Positions 26,486 to 36,354 of a stretch of DNA of 64,000 nt are shown here, in pieces. The notes under the pieces are model-generated. The model was not told where the DNA came from, searched no databases, and worked only from the letters and a program-made list of their open reading frames with translations. How positions within the stretch are numbered: position 1 is the stretch's first letter; every line of letters begins with the position of its first letter. Both the position numbers and the translations under genes were made by a program. The DNA is from Flavobacterium sp. (GTDB lineage Bacteria > Bacteroidota > Bacteroidia > Flavobacteriales > Flavobacteriaceae): contig JASLDM010000116.1 in NCBI GenBank assembly GCA_030151565.1, forward strand, positions 11,563-75,562, given 5' to 3'.

Positions 26486-26591
26486 TTTAGAATTTTGTCA
26501 GAAAAAGTCTAGTTTTTCATTGGGTTTCATACAACTACACACAACAACAACTACAACACAACAACCCTTTGTTTAATAAAGTATAATTATT
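26486..26591 (+). promoter_or_regulatory. pnp leader with CA-rich, G-free tract
   Basis: Bases 26531-26567 consist almost only of A and C (repeated CAA and ACA units), with three T and no G, in an otherwise AT-rich genome. The tract would be unstructured in RNA. No exact TAnnTTTG was found; TAGTTTTT near 26507 is the closest. Confidence 0.45.
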
Positions 26592-28766
26592 ATGATCCCT
26601 AAGGTAACTAAAGAAATTATCGATTTAGGAGATGGGAGAACTATCTCAATCGAAACAGGAAAATTAGCGAAACAAGCAGATGGGTCTGTTGTTGTTCGTA
26701 TGGGAGATTGTATGTTGCTTGCAACAGCAGTTTCTTCACGTTCTGCAAATCCAGGCGTTGATTTCCTTCCTTTAACTGTAGATTACAGAGAGAAATTTGC
26801 TGCAGCTGGGCGTTTTCCAGGTGGCTTTTTCAAACGCGAGGCACGTCCAAGTGATAGCGAAGTTTTAACAATGCGATTAGTTGACCGTGTATTACGTCCA
26901 CTTTTCCCTGATGATTATCATGCCGAAACGCAAGTTATGATTCAATTGATGTCTTTTGATGAAGAAGTTATGCCAGATGCATTAGCTGGTTTAGCTGCTT
27001 CGGCTGCATTAGCCGTTTCAGATATCCCTTTTTACAATTATATTTCTGAAGTACGTGTTGGGCGTGTGGATGGGAAGTTAATTATCAATCCAACGAAAGC
27101 GCAATTAGAGGTTTCTGACATCGACATGATGATTGGTGCGTCTAAAGATTCTGTTGCGATGGTAGAAGGAGAGATGAAAGAGATTTCTGAAGCAGAAATG
27201 GTAGAAGCTATCAAATTTGCTCACGAAGCAATTAAAAAACAAGTTGAAGCACAAGAGAAAATGCGTGCAGCTTTAAATCTTGAGTACAGAACGTATGAAG
27301 GAGAAGAGGAAGATGCAAACATTGAATCTGCTATTCATTCTGCCTCTTATGATAAAATGTATGCAATTGCTTCTGAAGCAAGTGCAAAACATGAAAGAAG
27401 TGAGAAGTTTGCAGCTGTAAAAGAGGAAGTTTTGGCTTTGTTCTCAGCGGAAGAGCAAGAGGAAAAAGCAGATTTGATCTCAAAGTATTTCTCTAAAGTA
27501 AATAAAGAAGCTGTTAGAAATTTAATTTTAGATCAAGGAATTCGCTTAGACGGACGTCAAACTACTCAAATTCGTCCAATTTGGACAGAAGTTGATTATT
27601 TGCCATCAACACATGGATCTGCTATTTTTACACGAGGTGAAACACAAGCTTTAGCTACAGTAACTCTAGGGACTTCTAGGGAAGCTAATGTAATTGATTT
27701 GCCAAGTGATCAAGGTGAAGAGCGTTTTTATTTACACTATAATTTTCCTCCATTCTCAACAGGAGAGGCGAGACCTTTAAGAGGTACTTCTCGTAGAGAG
27801 GTTGGACATGGAAATCTTGCACAACGTGCTTTGAAGAACATGATTCCAGAAGATTGTCCTTACACTATTCGTGTGGTTTCTGAAGTATTAGAATCAAACG
27901 GATCTTCTTCAATGGCTACTGTTTGTGCTGGGACTCTTGCTTTAATGGATGCTGGTATTCAGCTTAAAAAACCAGTTTCTGGTATTGCAATGGGATTGAT
28001 TTCAGATGCAAAAACAGGACGCTGGGCGGTACTTTCAGATATTTTAGGTGATGAAGATCATTTAGGAGATATGGACTTTAAAGTTACAGGTACTGCTGAG
28101 GGAATTACAGCTTGTCAAATGGATATTAAGATTGAAGGATTAGCGTATGATATCATGGAGCAAGCTTTGACGCAAGCTCGTGACGGACGTTTACATATTC
28201 TAGGAAAATTGACGGAGACAATGGCAGCGCCAAACGAAACGGTGAAACCAAAAGCTCCAAAAATTATTACAAGAACAATTCCAGGAAACTTTATCGGAGC
28301 TTTAATTGGACCTGGCGGAAAAGTAATCCAAGAATTACAAAAAGCAACAGGAACTACTATTGTTATTAATGAAGTTGATGAGCAAGGTGTCATCGAAATT
28401 TTAGGAACTGATCCAGAAGGAATTGAAACTGTATTAGCTAAAATTAAGTCGATTACGTTTAAGCCAGAAGTTGGAGAAACATATTCAGTAAAAGTAATCA
28501 AGATGTTAGATTTTGGTGCTGTAGTTGAGTATATGGATGCTCCTGGTAATGAAGTGTTACTTCACGTTTCTGAATTAGCTTGGGAGCGTACAGAAAATGT
28601 AGCAGATGTGGTTAAGATGGGTGATGTTTTTGATGTGAAATACTTAGGTGTAGATCCAAAAACACGTAAAGAAAAAGTATCTAAAAAGGCACTTTTACCA
28701 AGACCTCCTAGAGAACCTAAAAAAGATGCACCTGAAAAGGATGCACCCAAAACAGAAAATAAATAA
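26592..28766 (+). CDS. pnp: Polynucleotide phosphorylase
   Basis: The 724-residue trimeric 3'-5' exoribonuclease uses phosphate to degrade RNA. Domains in order: RNase PH-like 1 (about 10-230, with [21 protein letters not shown]), an all-helical linker, RNase PH-like 2 (about 310-540, with [30 protein letters not shown] and [17 protein letters not shown]), a KH domain ([18 protein letters not shown]) and an S1 domain ([21 protein letters not shown]). A short Lys/Pro-rich tail follows. Length is normal. Confidence 0.97.
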   Translation: MIPKVTKEIIDLGDGRTISIETGKLAKQADGSVVVRMGDCMLLATAVSSRSANPGVDFLPLTVDYREKFAAAGRFPGGFFKREARPSDSEVLTMRLVDRVLRPLFPDDYHAETQVMIQLMSFDEEVMPDALAGLAASAALAVSDIPFYNYISEVRVGRVDGKLIINPTKAQLEVSDIDMMIGASKDSVAMVEGEMKEISEAEMVEAIKFAHEAIKKQVEAQEKMRAALNLEYRTYEGEEEDANIESAIHSASYDKMYAIASEASAKHERSEKFAAVKEEVLALFSAEEQEEKADLISKYFSKVNKEAVRNLILDQGIRLDGRQTTQIRPIWTEVDYLPSTHGSAIFTRGETQALATVTLGTSREANVIDLPSDQGEERFYLHYNFPPFSTGEARPLRGTSRREVGHGNLAQRALKNMIPEDCPYTIRVVSEVLESNGSSSMATVCAGTLALMDAGIQLKKPVSGIAMGLISDAKTGRWAVLSDILGDEDHLGDMDFKVTGTAEGITACQMDIKIEGLAYDIMEQALTQARDGRLHILGKLTETMAAPNETVKPKAPKIITRTIPGNFIGALIGPGGKVIQELQKATGTTIVINEVDEQGVIEILGTDPEGIETVLAKIKSITFKPEVGETYSVKVIKMLDFGAVVEYMDAPGNEVLLHVSELAWERTENVADVVKMGDVFDVKYLGVDPKTRKEKVSKKALLPRPPREPKKDAPEKDAPKTENK

Positions 28767-28774
28767 TACCGATT

Positions 28775-28809
28775 AAAAAAAGGGGTTGCTTTAAGCAACC
28801 CCTTTTTTT
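28775..28809 (+). terminator. Terminator after pnp
   Basis: A strong stem, GGGGTTGCTT/AAGCAACCCC, extended by A/T pairs and followed by seven T. Confidence 0.92.
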
Positions 28810-28847
28810 GTTTATGTTGTAAATTTTGATTCCTCTATATTTTTATG

Positions 28848-28855
28848 TATATTTG
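28848..28855 (+). promoter_or_regulatory. -7 promoter element far upstream of tmm
   Basis: TATATTTG is an exact consensus match but lies 260 bp before the tmm ATG, implying a long leader or a separate small RNA. Confidence 0.55.
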
Positions 28856-28860
28856 TAATT

Positions 28861-30500
<1,640 letters not shown>

Positions 30501-30508
30501 TAGTATAA

Positions 30509-30538
30509 GAGGTTGGCTAAACAGTCAGCCTCTTTTTT
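30509..30538 (+). terminator. Terminator after tmm
   Basis: Stem GAGGTTGGCT/AGTCAGCCTC with wobble pairs and loop AAAC, then a T run. Confidence 0.8.
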
Positions 30539-30651
30539 AATAATTAAAAATAATTCTCTGCTTTTTTGTAACCTTTTATGTGTGTCATACGTATAACTAT
30601 GGTAAGAGATACAAAACACTAAGATCAAATAGATTAAATTAGATTTATATT

Positions 30652-31515
30652 ATGAGACAACTTAAAATTACCAAGCAGGTAACCAATCGTGAGACGGCGT
30701 CGTTAGATAAATATTTGCAAGAAATTGGTAAGGTAGATTTGATTACTGCAGATGAAGAGGTAGAATTAGCGCAAAGGATTAAAGCAGGTGATCAAAGAGC
30801 TTTAGAAAAATTGACTAAAGCGAATTTACGATTTGTGGTTTCTGTAGCAAAACAATATCAAAACCAAGGTCTAACATTACCCGATTTAATTAATGAAGGA
30901 AATTTAGGATTGATTAAGGCTGCCCAACGTTTTGACGAAACTCGAGGATTTAAGTTTATTTCGTATGCTGTATGGTGGATTCGTCAATCAATTTTATCGG
31001 CTTTGGCAGAACAGTCTCGTATTGTGCGTTTACCATTGAATAAAATTGGATCAATCAATAAGATCAATAAAATGTATGCTTTATTGGAGCAATCAAATGA
31101 GCGTCCACCTTCTGCAGAAGAGATTGCAAAAGAATTGGATATGACCGTAAATGATGTTAAAGAGAGTATGAAAAACTCTGGACGTCACTTATCAATGGAT
31201 GCTCCATTAGTAGAAGGAGAGGATTCAAATCTTTACGATGTTTTGCGTTCTGGAGAATCGCCAAATCCAGATCGAGAGCTTATCCACGAATCTTTGCGTA
31301 CTGAAATTGAACGTGCCTTAGAAACGTTAACTCCGAGAGAAGCTGACGTTGTTCGTCTTTATTTTGGATTAGGAGATCAACACCCAATGACGTTAGAAGA
31401 AATAGGTGAGACTTTTGATTTGACAAGAGAACGTGTTCGTCAAATTAAGGAGAAAGCGATTAGAAGATTGAAACATACTTCAAGAAGCAAAATCTTGAAA
31501 ACATATTTAGGATAA
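30652..31515 (+). CDS. rpoD: Primary sigma factor of RNA polymerase (RpoD/SigA)
   Basis: The 287-residue sigma-70 factor has regions 1.2 ([16 protein letters not shown]), 2 ([56 protein letters not shown]), 3 and 4 ([15 protein letters not shown] and [28 protein letters not shown]). Region 1.1 and the large non-conserved insert are absent, which is the normal Bacteroidota form. This factor reads the TTTG/TAnnTTTG promoters seen across the window. No clear -7 element of its own was found. Confidence 0.96.
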   Translation: MRQLKITKQVTNRETASLDKYLQEIGKVDLITADEEVELAQRIKAGDQRALEKLTKANLRFVVSVAKQYQNQGLTLPDLINEGNLGLIKAAQRFDETRGFKFISYAVWWIRQSILSALAEQSRIVRLPLNKIGSINKINKMYALLEQSNERPPSAEEIAKELDMTVNDVKESMKNSGRHLSMDAPLVEGEDSNLYDVLRSGESPNPDRELIHESLRTEIERALETLTPREADVVRLYFGLGDQHPMTLEEIGETFDLTRERVRQIKEKAIRRLKHTSRSKILKTYLG

Positions 31516-31535
31516 TAATCCACACTCAATTATAT

Positions 31536-31565
31536 AAAAAAGCTACTTTTAAGTAGCTTTTTTTG
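31536..31565 (+). terminator. Terminator after rpoD
   Basis: Perfect 13-bp stem with core GCTACTT/AAGTAGC flanked by A and T tracts. Confidence 0.9.
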
Positions 31566-31579
31566 TGCTTTAAAAGCAT

Positions 31580-31608
31580 TGAACTCTAGGCGGAAGTGGT
31601 TATATTTG
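31580..31608 (+). promoter_or_regulatory. Full promoter of the copper-type locus: TTG-N19-TATATTTG
   Basis: TTG at about 31579-31581, 19 bp, then TATATTTG at 31601-31608, an ideal Bacteroidota promoter. The start codon at 31613 is 4 nt beyond the element, predicting a leaderless transcript. Confidence 0.7.
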
Positions 31609-31612
31609 CCTT

Positions 31613-31981
31613 ATGAAGTCTGTTTTATTCCTCTTGTCGTTTCTCTTCATTTTTAGACCGGTTATGCCGGTTATCGACTATTGGATTGACTATGATTATA
31701 TCGCAACTGTTTTGTGTGTGAATAAAGATAAACCAGAATTACAATGTAACGGTAAGTGTCATTTAATGGAGGAATTATCTAAAGTTAATGAGGAACCAAG
31801 TCAAACTGATAAAAAAATGTCAGTTGTAGCTTTTTCAATGGTTTTCTTCCAAGATTTTTCAGAAGTTGTTATTTCCCAAGTTTTGAAATTAGCTAGTAAA
31901 AAAGTACTAGATTTTTATGAAAATGCATATCATAAATTATTATCCTTCCAATTTTTTCGCCCACCATTAGTTTTTAATTAA
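31613..31981 (+). CDS. Small membrane-anchored protein with C-x9-C-NGK-CH motif (paralogue 1)
   Basis: I do not know a named function for this 122-residue protein. An N-terminal hydrophobic segment (residues 3-20) is followed by DYWIDYDYI and then C35-VNKDKPELQ-C45-NGK-C49-H50-L. The C-terminus ends in an aromatic Pro-Pro motif (FFRPPLVFN, P117-P118). The three Cys and one His could form a metal site just outside the inner membrane. A paralogue lies 1 kb downstream at 32980 with every one of these residues at the same position. It opens the locus with MbnP/MbnH-like genes, so copper handling is the best inference. Confidence 0.8.
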   Translation: MKSVLFLLSFLFIFRPVMPVIDYWIDYDYIATVLCVNKDKPELQCNGKCHLMEELSKVNEEPSQTDKKMSVVAFSMVFFQDFSEVVISQVLKLASKKVLDFYENAYHKLLSFQFFRPPLVFN

Positions 31982-32007
31982 AATCTAAAATTTAATTAAA
32001 AACTAAT
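31966..32007. repeat. Perfect 17-bp inverted repeat spanning the stop codon
   Basis: Two 17-nt arms starting ATTAGTTTTTAATTAAA are separated by 8 nt. The left arm contains the stop codon of paralogue 1 and the right arm ends 9 nt before the AraC gene. There is no T run after it, so it is not a standard terminator; it could be an attenuator, an mRNA-stabilising stem or a dyad operator. Confidence 0.7.
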
Positions 32008-32016
32008 ATAACTTAT

Positions 32017-32880
32017 ATGCAAACAACTTTTATTCCTGTTTGCCACATGAGCTATTTTATGAGTGATCACCCTCAATTTTACATGTCTTTTTTAGAGGGT
32101 TTTTCGCATTCTTATCCTTTGCTTTTCAGAAGTTTCAAGGCAGCTTTTTATATGCTTTGTTTTATTGAAAAGGGAAGAGGAGAAGTACGCATTGATCAAC
32201 ACAGAATTATAGTTGATGAGGCGCAGGCTTTTGTAATTAAACCTGGTGATTTAGCTTGTTTTGACTTAGATCCCCAAACTCAAGGTGTTGTTATTTGCTT
32301 TGATGAATCATTTTTTGCTTTGCGTTATCATGATAATGTTTTGCGAACTTTTGATTTTTTTTCTAATGATACAATACCATATACTACCATTTCTTTATCA
32401 ATCAAACAACGTATAGAAGCCGTTATTGATTTGATGTATGGCGAGTTTAAAGAGGTGAATGAGGATAAACAAACTGTTTTGAGATCCTACTTAAATATTC
32501 TTTTATTTGAATTGAATAGAGTAAAAGAACCAGAGGAAAGAACTTTAACGGGGACTGCTTTAGGGCAAAGAATGAAGGATTTTGAAGTGCTAGTCGAGCA
32601 TTCGTACAAAGTAGCTAAAACACCTTCTTTTTACGCAGAGAAGCTTTATGTGTCGCCAAACTATCTGAATAAAATTTGTAAACAGGAAAGAGGATGTACA
32701 GCTGGAGATTTTATTCGTAAAAGAGTGATTTTAGAAGCGCAGCGTTTACTGCAGTTTACTACTTTAAATATTAATGAAATTGCTCAAGAACTTCTTTTTG
32801 AGAACACCTCTTATTTTGTTACTTTTTTCAAAAAATATACTGGAAGTACACCTGATACATACCGTAGGCTTAATTTTTAA
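32017..32880 (+). CDS. AraC family transcriptional regulator of the copper-type locus
   Basis: This 287-residue protein has an N-terminal cupin-like ligand domain (about 1-160, with CFIEKGRGEVRIDQHRIIVDEAQAFVIKPGDLACFDL) and a C-terminal pair of helix-turn-helix motifs (SFYAEKLYVSPNYLNKICKQERG and INEIAQELLFENTSYFVTFFKKYTGSTPDTYRR) that define AraC/XylS regulators. It sits between the two paralogous small-protein genes, so it probably controls this locus. The ligand is unknown; it has Cys and His in MQTTFIPVCHMSYF that might sense metal, which is speculation. Confidence 0.92.
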   Translation: MQTTFIPVCHMSYFMSDHPQFYMSFLEGFSHSYPLLFRSFKAAFYMLCFIEKGRGEVRIDQHRIIVDEAQAFVIKPGDLACFDLDPQTQGVVICFDESFFALRYHDNVLRTFDFFSNDTIPYTTISLSIKQRIEAVIDLMYGEFKEVNEDKQTVLRSYLNILLFELNRVKEPEERTLTGTALGQRMKDFEVLVEHSYKVAKTPSFYAEKLYVSPNYLNKICKQERGCTAGDFIRKRVILEAQRLLQFTTLNINEIAQELLFENTSYFVTFFKKYTGSTPDTYRRLNF

Positions 32881-32967
32881 TTTTAATAATCAATCCAACA
32901 GTTATACAAATGAGGAAAACGACATGTTCTCGAAACCAGAGAATATTTATACTGTATAGTTTCTAAT

Positions 32968-32975
32968 TACTTTTG
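32968..32975 (+). promoter_or_regulatory. -7 promoter element, 4 nt from a GTG start
   Basis: TACTTTTG, then CAAC, then GTG at 32980: the same spacing as at 31601 and, on the minus strand, 24497. A short dyad ATACTGTAT lies 20 bp upstream (about 32949-32957). Confidence 0.6.
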
Positions 32976-32979
32976 CAAC

Positions 32980-33345
32980 GTGAAAAATATATATATCATA
33001 TTCGCTTTCTTAATATTGCTCAAGCCGGTTTTTCCAATGCTTGTGTATTGGTACGACTATGAATATATTTCTCAAGAGCTTTGTGAAAATATTGATAAAC
33101 CAGAATTAGCGTGTAATGGAAAATGTCATTTGGTAAAAGAATTAAATAAAGCCAAAGACAATCCTTTTTCTTCAGCTAAGAAATTAGTTGTTTTTGATTT
33201 AGAGCCTCTATTGTTGTCTTCCGAAATGGAATTGGTTTCAATAGGTCAAGTTCTTTTTATACCAAAACACATTTCAGGTTTTCCAAATGTCTTTTATTCT
33301 TATTTAGGAGAGTCCCGTATTTTTCAGCCCCCCGTATTTGTTTAA
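32980..33345 (+). CDS. Small membrane-anchored protein with C-x9-C-NGK-CH motif (paralogue 2)
   Basis: The 121-residue protein is a paralogue of the one at 31613. Residues at identical positions include the YW.DYEYI block (about 23-30), C35, DKPEL (39-43), C45-NGK-C49-H50-L and P117-P118 near the end (RIFQPPVFV). The middle part (60-105) differs, so the shared residues look selected. It starts with GTG directly after a -7 element. No function is known to me; soft-metal binding near the membrane is inferred from the Cys/His set and from the mbnP-like gene that follows after 91 bp. Confidence 0.8.
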   Translation: MKNIYIIFAFLILLKPVFPMLVYWYDYEYISQELCENIDKPELACNGKCHLVKELNKAKDNPFSSAKKLVVFDLEPLLLSSEMELVSIGQVLFIPKHISGFPNVFYSYLGESRIFQPPVFV

Positions 33346-33436
33346 ATTTTAGTTATTTACTGTCTTTCCTTCTCCTTTAAATAGGTTGAAGCGGGATCTT
33401 TTATTCAAAATTTAATATATAATACGGAAATTCAAA

Positions 33437-34270
33437 ATGAAATTTAATTACAAAAATATTTGGGCAGCTTTAGTAGCAATAGTAATGTTATCTTCTTGTA
33501 CTTCTTCTGACGATGAGGTGCTTAAAATTGAAAAAGATGAGAAAGGAACAATGGAATGGTTTTTTGATCATACCTTAATGGGGGATAAAATGTTGTTAGA
33601 TGTTGCTGCACGAACAAATGGAAATGGTGAACGATTAACAATAAAACGTTTTAATTACATCGTTAGTAATATTGTGCTAATTGATGAAAATGGAGCATCT
33701 TTTACATATCCAAAAGATGAAAGTTATTTTATTATCAATTCAGAAAAAGAAGAATTTGTAGTCCAACTTAAAAATATTCCGGCTGGAAATTATACAAAAG
33801 TAAAGTTTGGTTTGGGGGTTGATCAATCAAAATATTTAAGAGGTGAAGAAGAGCAACAAGAACTTTGGGATCTTGCGGCCACACATAACATGACTTGGTC
33901 TTGGATTACTGGTTATAAGTTTTTTAATATGGAAGGGACTTTTACAAGTAACAAAGTAGAAGGTTCTCCACGATTTAGTCTGCATATTGGGAGTCACGGA
34001 ACTAATTTAGATAATTATAAAGAAGTAGAGATAAATTTACCGTCTATTGCTCGTGTACGTGAAACAATTAAGCCAAGTGTGCATTTTATGGTGGATGCTA
34101 ATAAATTGATAGATGGAGAGCATAAAATTATTTTATCAGAAGCAATGAATCCAGCAGGAACTGCTGCTTCTATTATGGTAAATGCTGTAAAAGCACCTAA
34201 GATAATGGAAAACGCTACTAAAATGTTTCATGTAGATCATGTGCATAATGACGGACAGTCGCACGAATAA
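33437..34270 (+). CDS. MbnP-like copper-binding lipoprotein
   Basis: The protein has 277 residues: a lipoprotein signal with lipobox LSSC (Cys21), then a beta-rich MbnP-type domain. Family marks are RFNYIVSNIVLIDENG, KFGLGVD, the Trp-rich segment H150-NMTWSWITGYKFFNMEG (W154, W156) and FSLHIGSHG (H183, H187). The tail is His-rich (HVDHVHNDGQSHE), offering more metal ligands. In methanotrophs MbnP binds copper through a kynurenine made from a Trp by MbnH; which Trp would be modified here is unknown. The di-haem gene follows after a hairpin. Confidence 0.85.
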   Translation: MKFNYKNIWAALVAIVMLSSCTSSDDEVLKIEKDEKGTMEWFFDHTLMGDKMLLDVAARTNGNGERLTIKRFNYIVSNIVLIDENGASFTYPKDESYFIINSEKEEFVVQLKNIPAGNYTKVKFGLGVDQSKYLRGEEEQQELWDLAATHNMTWSWITGYKFFNMEGTFTSNKVEGSPRFSLHIGSHGTNLDNYKEVEINLPSIARVRETIKPSVHFMVDANKLIDGEHKIILSEAMNPAGTAASIMVNAVKAPKIMENATKMFHVDHVHNDGQSHE

Positions 34271-34285
34271 ATAGTTAATTATAAT

Positions 34286-34310
34286 TGGGATGTTCTTTTA
34301 GAACATCCCA
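34286..34310 (+). other. Intercistronic hairpin between mbnP-like and mbnH-like genes
   Basis: Perfect 11-bp stem TGGGATGTTCT/AGAACATCCCA with a 3-nt loop, not followed by a T run. It could protect the upstream mRNA from 3' decay and set different levels for the two proteins. Confidence 0.65.
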
Positions 34311-34323
34311 TGATCTACAAGGT

Positions 34324-35367
34324 ATGAAAAAGTTTACAGTTTTAATTATCAGTATGTTACTTATGTCTTGTAACACTGATGAAGGGACTTATTTAGATAT
34401 TGATCATCCAATTCAATTACAGGTACCAACAAACTTTCCTCCTTTGTCTTATCAATTTATGAACAACCCTTTAACAGAAAAGGGTTTTGAATTGGGGCGG
34501 AAGTTGTTTTATGATGGGCGTTTATCTTCGAACGGAATTGTTTCTTGTGCTTTTTGTCACGAACAGCAACATGCTTTTACGCATCACGGACATGATTTAA
34601 GTCATGGAGTAAATGATTTAATCGGAACTAGGAATACTCCCGCGCTTCAGAATTTAGCTTTTCAATCAGAATATTTCTTTGATGGAGCGTCAAATAACCT
34701 AGAAATGGTTGCAATTGTTCCTATTCATAATCCTGTTGAGATGAATGAAAGTTTGCCTTCTATAATCGAAAAAATTCGTGATGATCGTGATTATCAACGA
34801 TTGTTTGCTGTAGTCTTTGAAAACAAAGCTATTAATTCGGCAAATATGTTGAAAGCTTTAGCTCAATATATGACAATGTTGATTTCTGCTGATTCGCGTT
34901 ACGATAAATACGTGCGTAATGAAAATAATGCTTCATTTACGGATAAAGAAAAACAAGGATTGAAAATTTTTAGAGAGAAATGTGCAACTTGTCATAGTAC
35001 GGATTTATTTACAGATCATTCCTTTAGAAATAACGGATTACCTGTTAATCCTAGATTAAACGATTTAGGACGAGAAGAGGTTACTGGGAATCCCTTAGAT
35101 CGACATAAATTTAAAGTTCCTAGTTTACGAAATATTGCCTTAACAGCTCCTTATATGCATGATGGGAGATTGGGGTCTTTGGAGGCTGTTTTAGCCTTTT
35201 ATGAAGAAGGTGTTCAGGACAGCGAGACTTTAGATCCTTTAATGAAGCAAAACTCACAATTGGGAATTCCTCTTAATGCAACAGAGAAAGAAGCTTTGAT
35301 TGCTTTTTTAAAGACCTTGACAGATGACCAATTTATACAAAATTCAAAATATTATTATCAAACATAA
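34324..35367 (+). CDS. MbnH/MauG-like di-haem cytochrome c peroxidase family lipoprotein
   Basis: From the ATG at 34324 the protein has 347 residues with a lipoprotein signal (lipobox LMSC, Cys16). Two haem c sites are seen: C75-AFC-H79 and C220-ATC-H224, the two-domain layout of bacterial di-haem peroxidases, with GTRNTPALQNLAF and VPSLRNIALTAPYMHDGRLGSLEAV. Next to an MbnP-like gene the likely job is Trp oxidation in that partner, as for MbnH. An ordinary H2O2 peroxidase is the alternative. The frame is open upstream to 34285, but only this start gives a signal sequence. Confidence 0.85.
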   Translation: MKKFTVLIISMLLMSCNTDEGTYLDIDHPIQLQVPTNFPPLSYQFMNNPLTEKGFELGRKLFYDGRLSSNGIVSCAFCHEQQHAFTHHGHDLSHGVNDLIGTRNTPALQNLAFQSEYFFDGASNNLEMVAIVPIHNPVEMNESLPSIIEKIRDDRDYQRLFAVVFENKAINSANMLKALAQYMTMLISADSRYDKYVRNENNASFTDKEKQGLKIFREKCATCHSTDLFTDHSFRNNGLPVNPRLNDLGREEVTGNPLDRHKFKVPSLRNIALTAPYMHDGRLGSLEAVLAFYEEGVQDSETLDPLMKQNSQLGIPLNATEKEALIAFLKTLTDDQFIQNSKYYYQT

Positions 35368-35368
35368 A

Positions 35369-36316
35369 ATGAAAAACATATTCGGATTGTTGTTTTTGTT
35401 TAGTCCTTTTATTGGCTGGACAATTCCAACAGAACATTTAAATAGACCAAGTGAAACAAAAACGTTTTTTTTGGATGATGATTGCGATGCTTGCGGCTGT
35501 TCGGCTAATGGAGGAAGTATGGGATATAGCTCTATATTAGATCAAAATTTCATTGGGATTCGTTATTTTCATCAATATTATAAAAGTAAAGATGGACTTT
35601 ATAATGATTCTCCTTGGATTGCAGAACGTTTTAATACGATTCAATTATGGGCTAAAATTCCGATTCATAAGCGCGTAGATCTTTCGGTATTGGTTCCTTA
35701 TCAATTTCATAATAGTGCTAAAACTTCTGGTGAACAATCAATTTCAGGTTTAGGAGATCTTACTGTTTTGGGGTTGTATAATATTGTTCTCGTAAATTCG
35801 GAACATGCATGGCAGCATCAGTGGCATTTAGGTGCTGGAGTTAAAGCTCCGACAGGTAAGTACAATGCTGAGAACAAGGGCACTGTAAATCCGAGTTTTC
35901 AAGTCGGTACTGGAGCCTGGGATTTTTCATTCACAACTGAATATATGTTCTCTTATAAAGAAATGGGGTTGCAAACATCATTAAATTATACTTTTAAAAG
36001 CGAGAATGAAAAGCATTATCAGTTTGGAAATCAGTTTAGCTATACGAGTACGTTTTTCTATCCAGTACAAGTGAAGGCAATTAACATACTTCCGCAACTT
36101 GGAATTGCTGGAGAAGTGTATGCTAGTAATAAAGAATACGGAGAACTGGTTAAAGATACTAAAGGATCAATATTTTTTGGAAAAATGGGAGTTGAGGTTG
36201 GTTATGATCGATTTTCATTTGGCCTAAATGGATTACTACCTATAAGTCAAAACTTAACGGGAGGTAAAGTTGAAGCAAAGTATCGATGGAGTTTAAATCT
36301 TAATTATAGTATTTAA
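35369..36316 (+). CDS. Outer-membrane beta-barrel protein with N-terminal CxxCxC motif
   Basis: The ATG at 35369, right after the di-haem gene, gives 315 residues with a signal peptide (MKNIFGLLFLFSPFIGW). After an acidic patch comes D-C39-DA-C42-G-C44-SANGGSMGY, a likely soft-metal site, and then alternating amphipathic strands to a C-terminal strand WSLNLNYSI typical of a barrel of roughly 12-14 strands. I know no named function. As last gene of the MbnP/MbnH-type operon it may be the outer-membrane pore or metal handover point of the system. Confidence 0.78.
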   Translation: MKNIFGLLFLFSPFIGWTIPTEHLNRPSETKTFFLDDDCDACGCSANGGSMGYSSILDQNFIGIRYFHQYYKSKDGLYNDSPWIAERFNTIQLWAKIPIHKRVDLSVLVPYQFHNSAKTSGEQSISGLGDLTVLGLYNIVLVNSEHAWQHQWHLGAGVKAPTGKYNAENKGTVNPSFQVGTGAWDFSFTTEYMFSYKEMGLQTSLNYTFKSENEKHYQFGNQFSYTSTFFYPVQVKAINILPQLGIAGEVYASNKEYGELVKDTKGSIFFGKMGVEVGYDRFSFGLNGLLPISQNLTGGKVEAKYRWSLNLNYSI

Positions 36317-36320
36317 AAAT

Positions 36321-36348
36321 AAAAAAGGGCGCTGAGGCGCCCTTTTTT
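36321..36348. terminator. Bidirectional terminator
   Basis: Perfect 12-bp stem with core GGGCGC/GCGCCC and loop TGAG, flanked by A6 and T6. It closes the copper-type locus (plus) and lysS (minus). Confidence 0.93.
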
Positions 36349-36354
36349 ATTTTT

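Noticed and set aside
32774..32959. 61-codon frame overlapping the end of the AraC gene
   Set aside because: Shadow of the AraC gene in another frame, with composition that follows the real gene.
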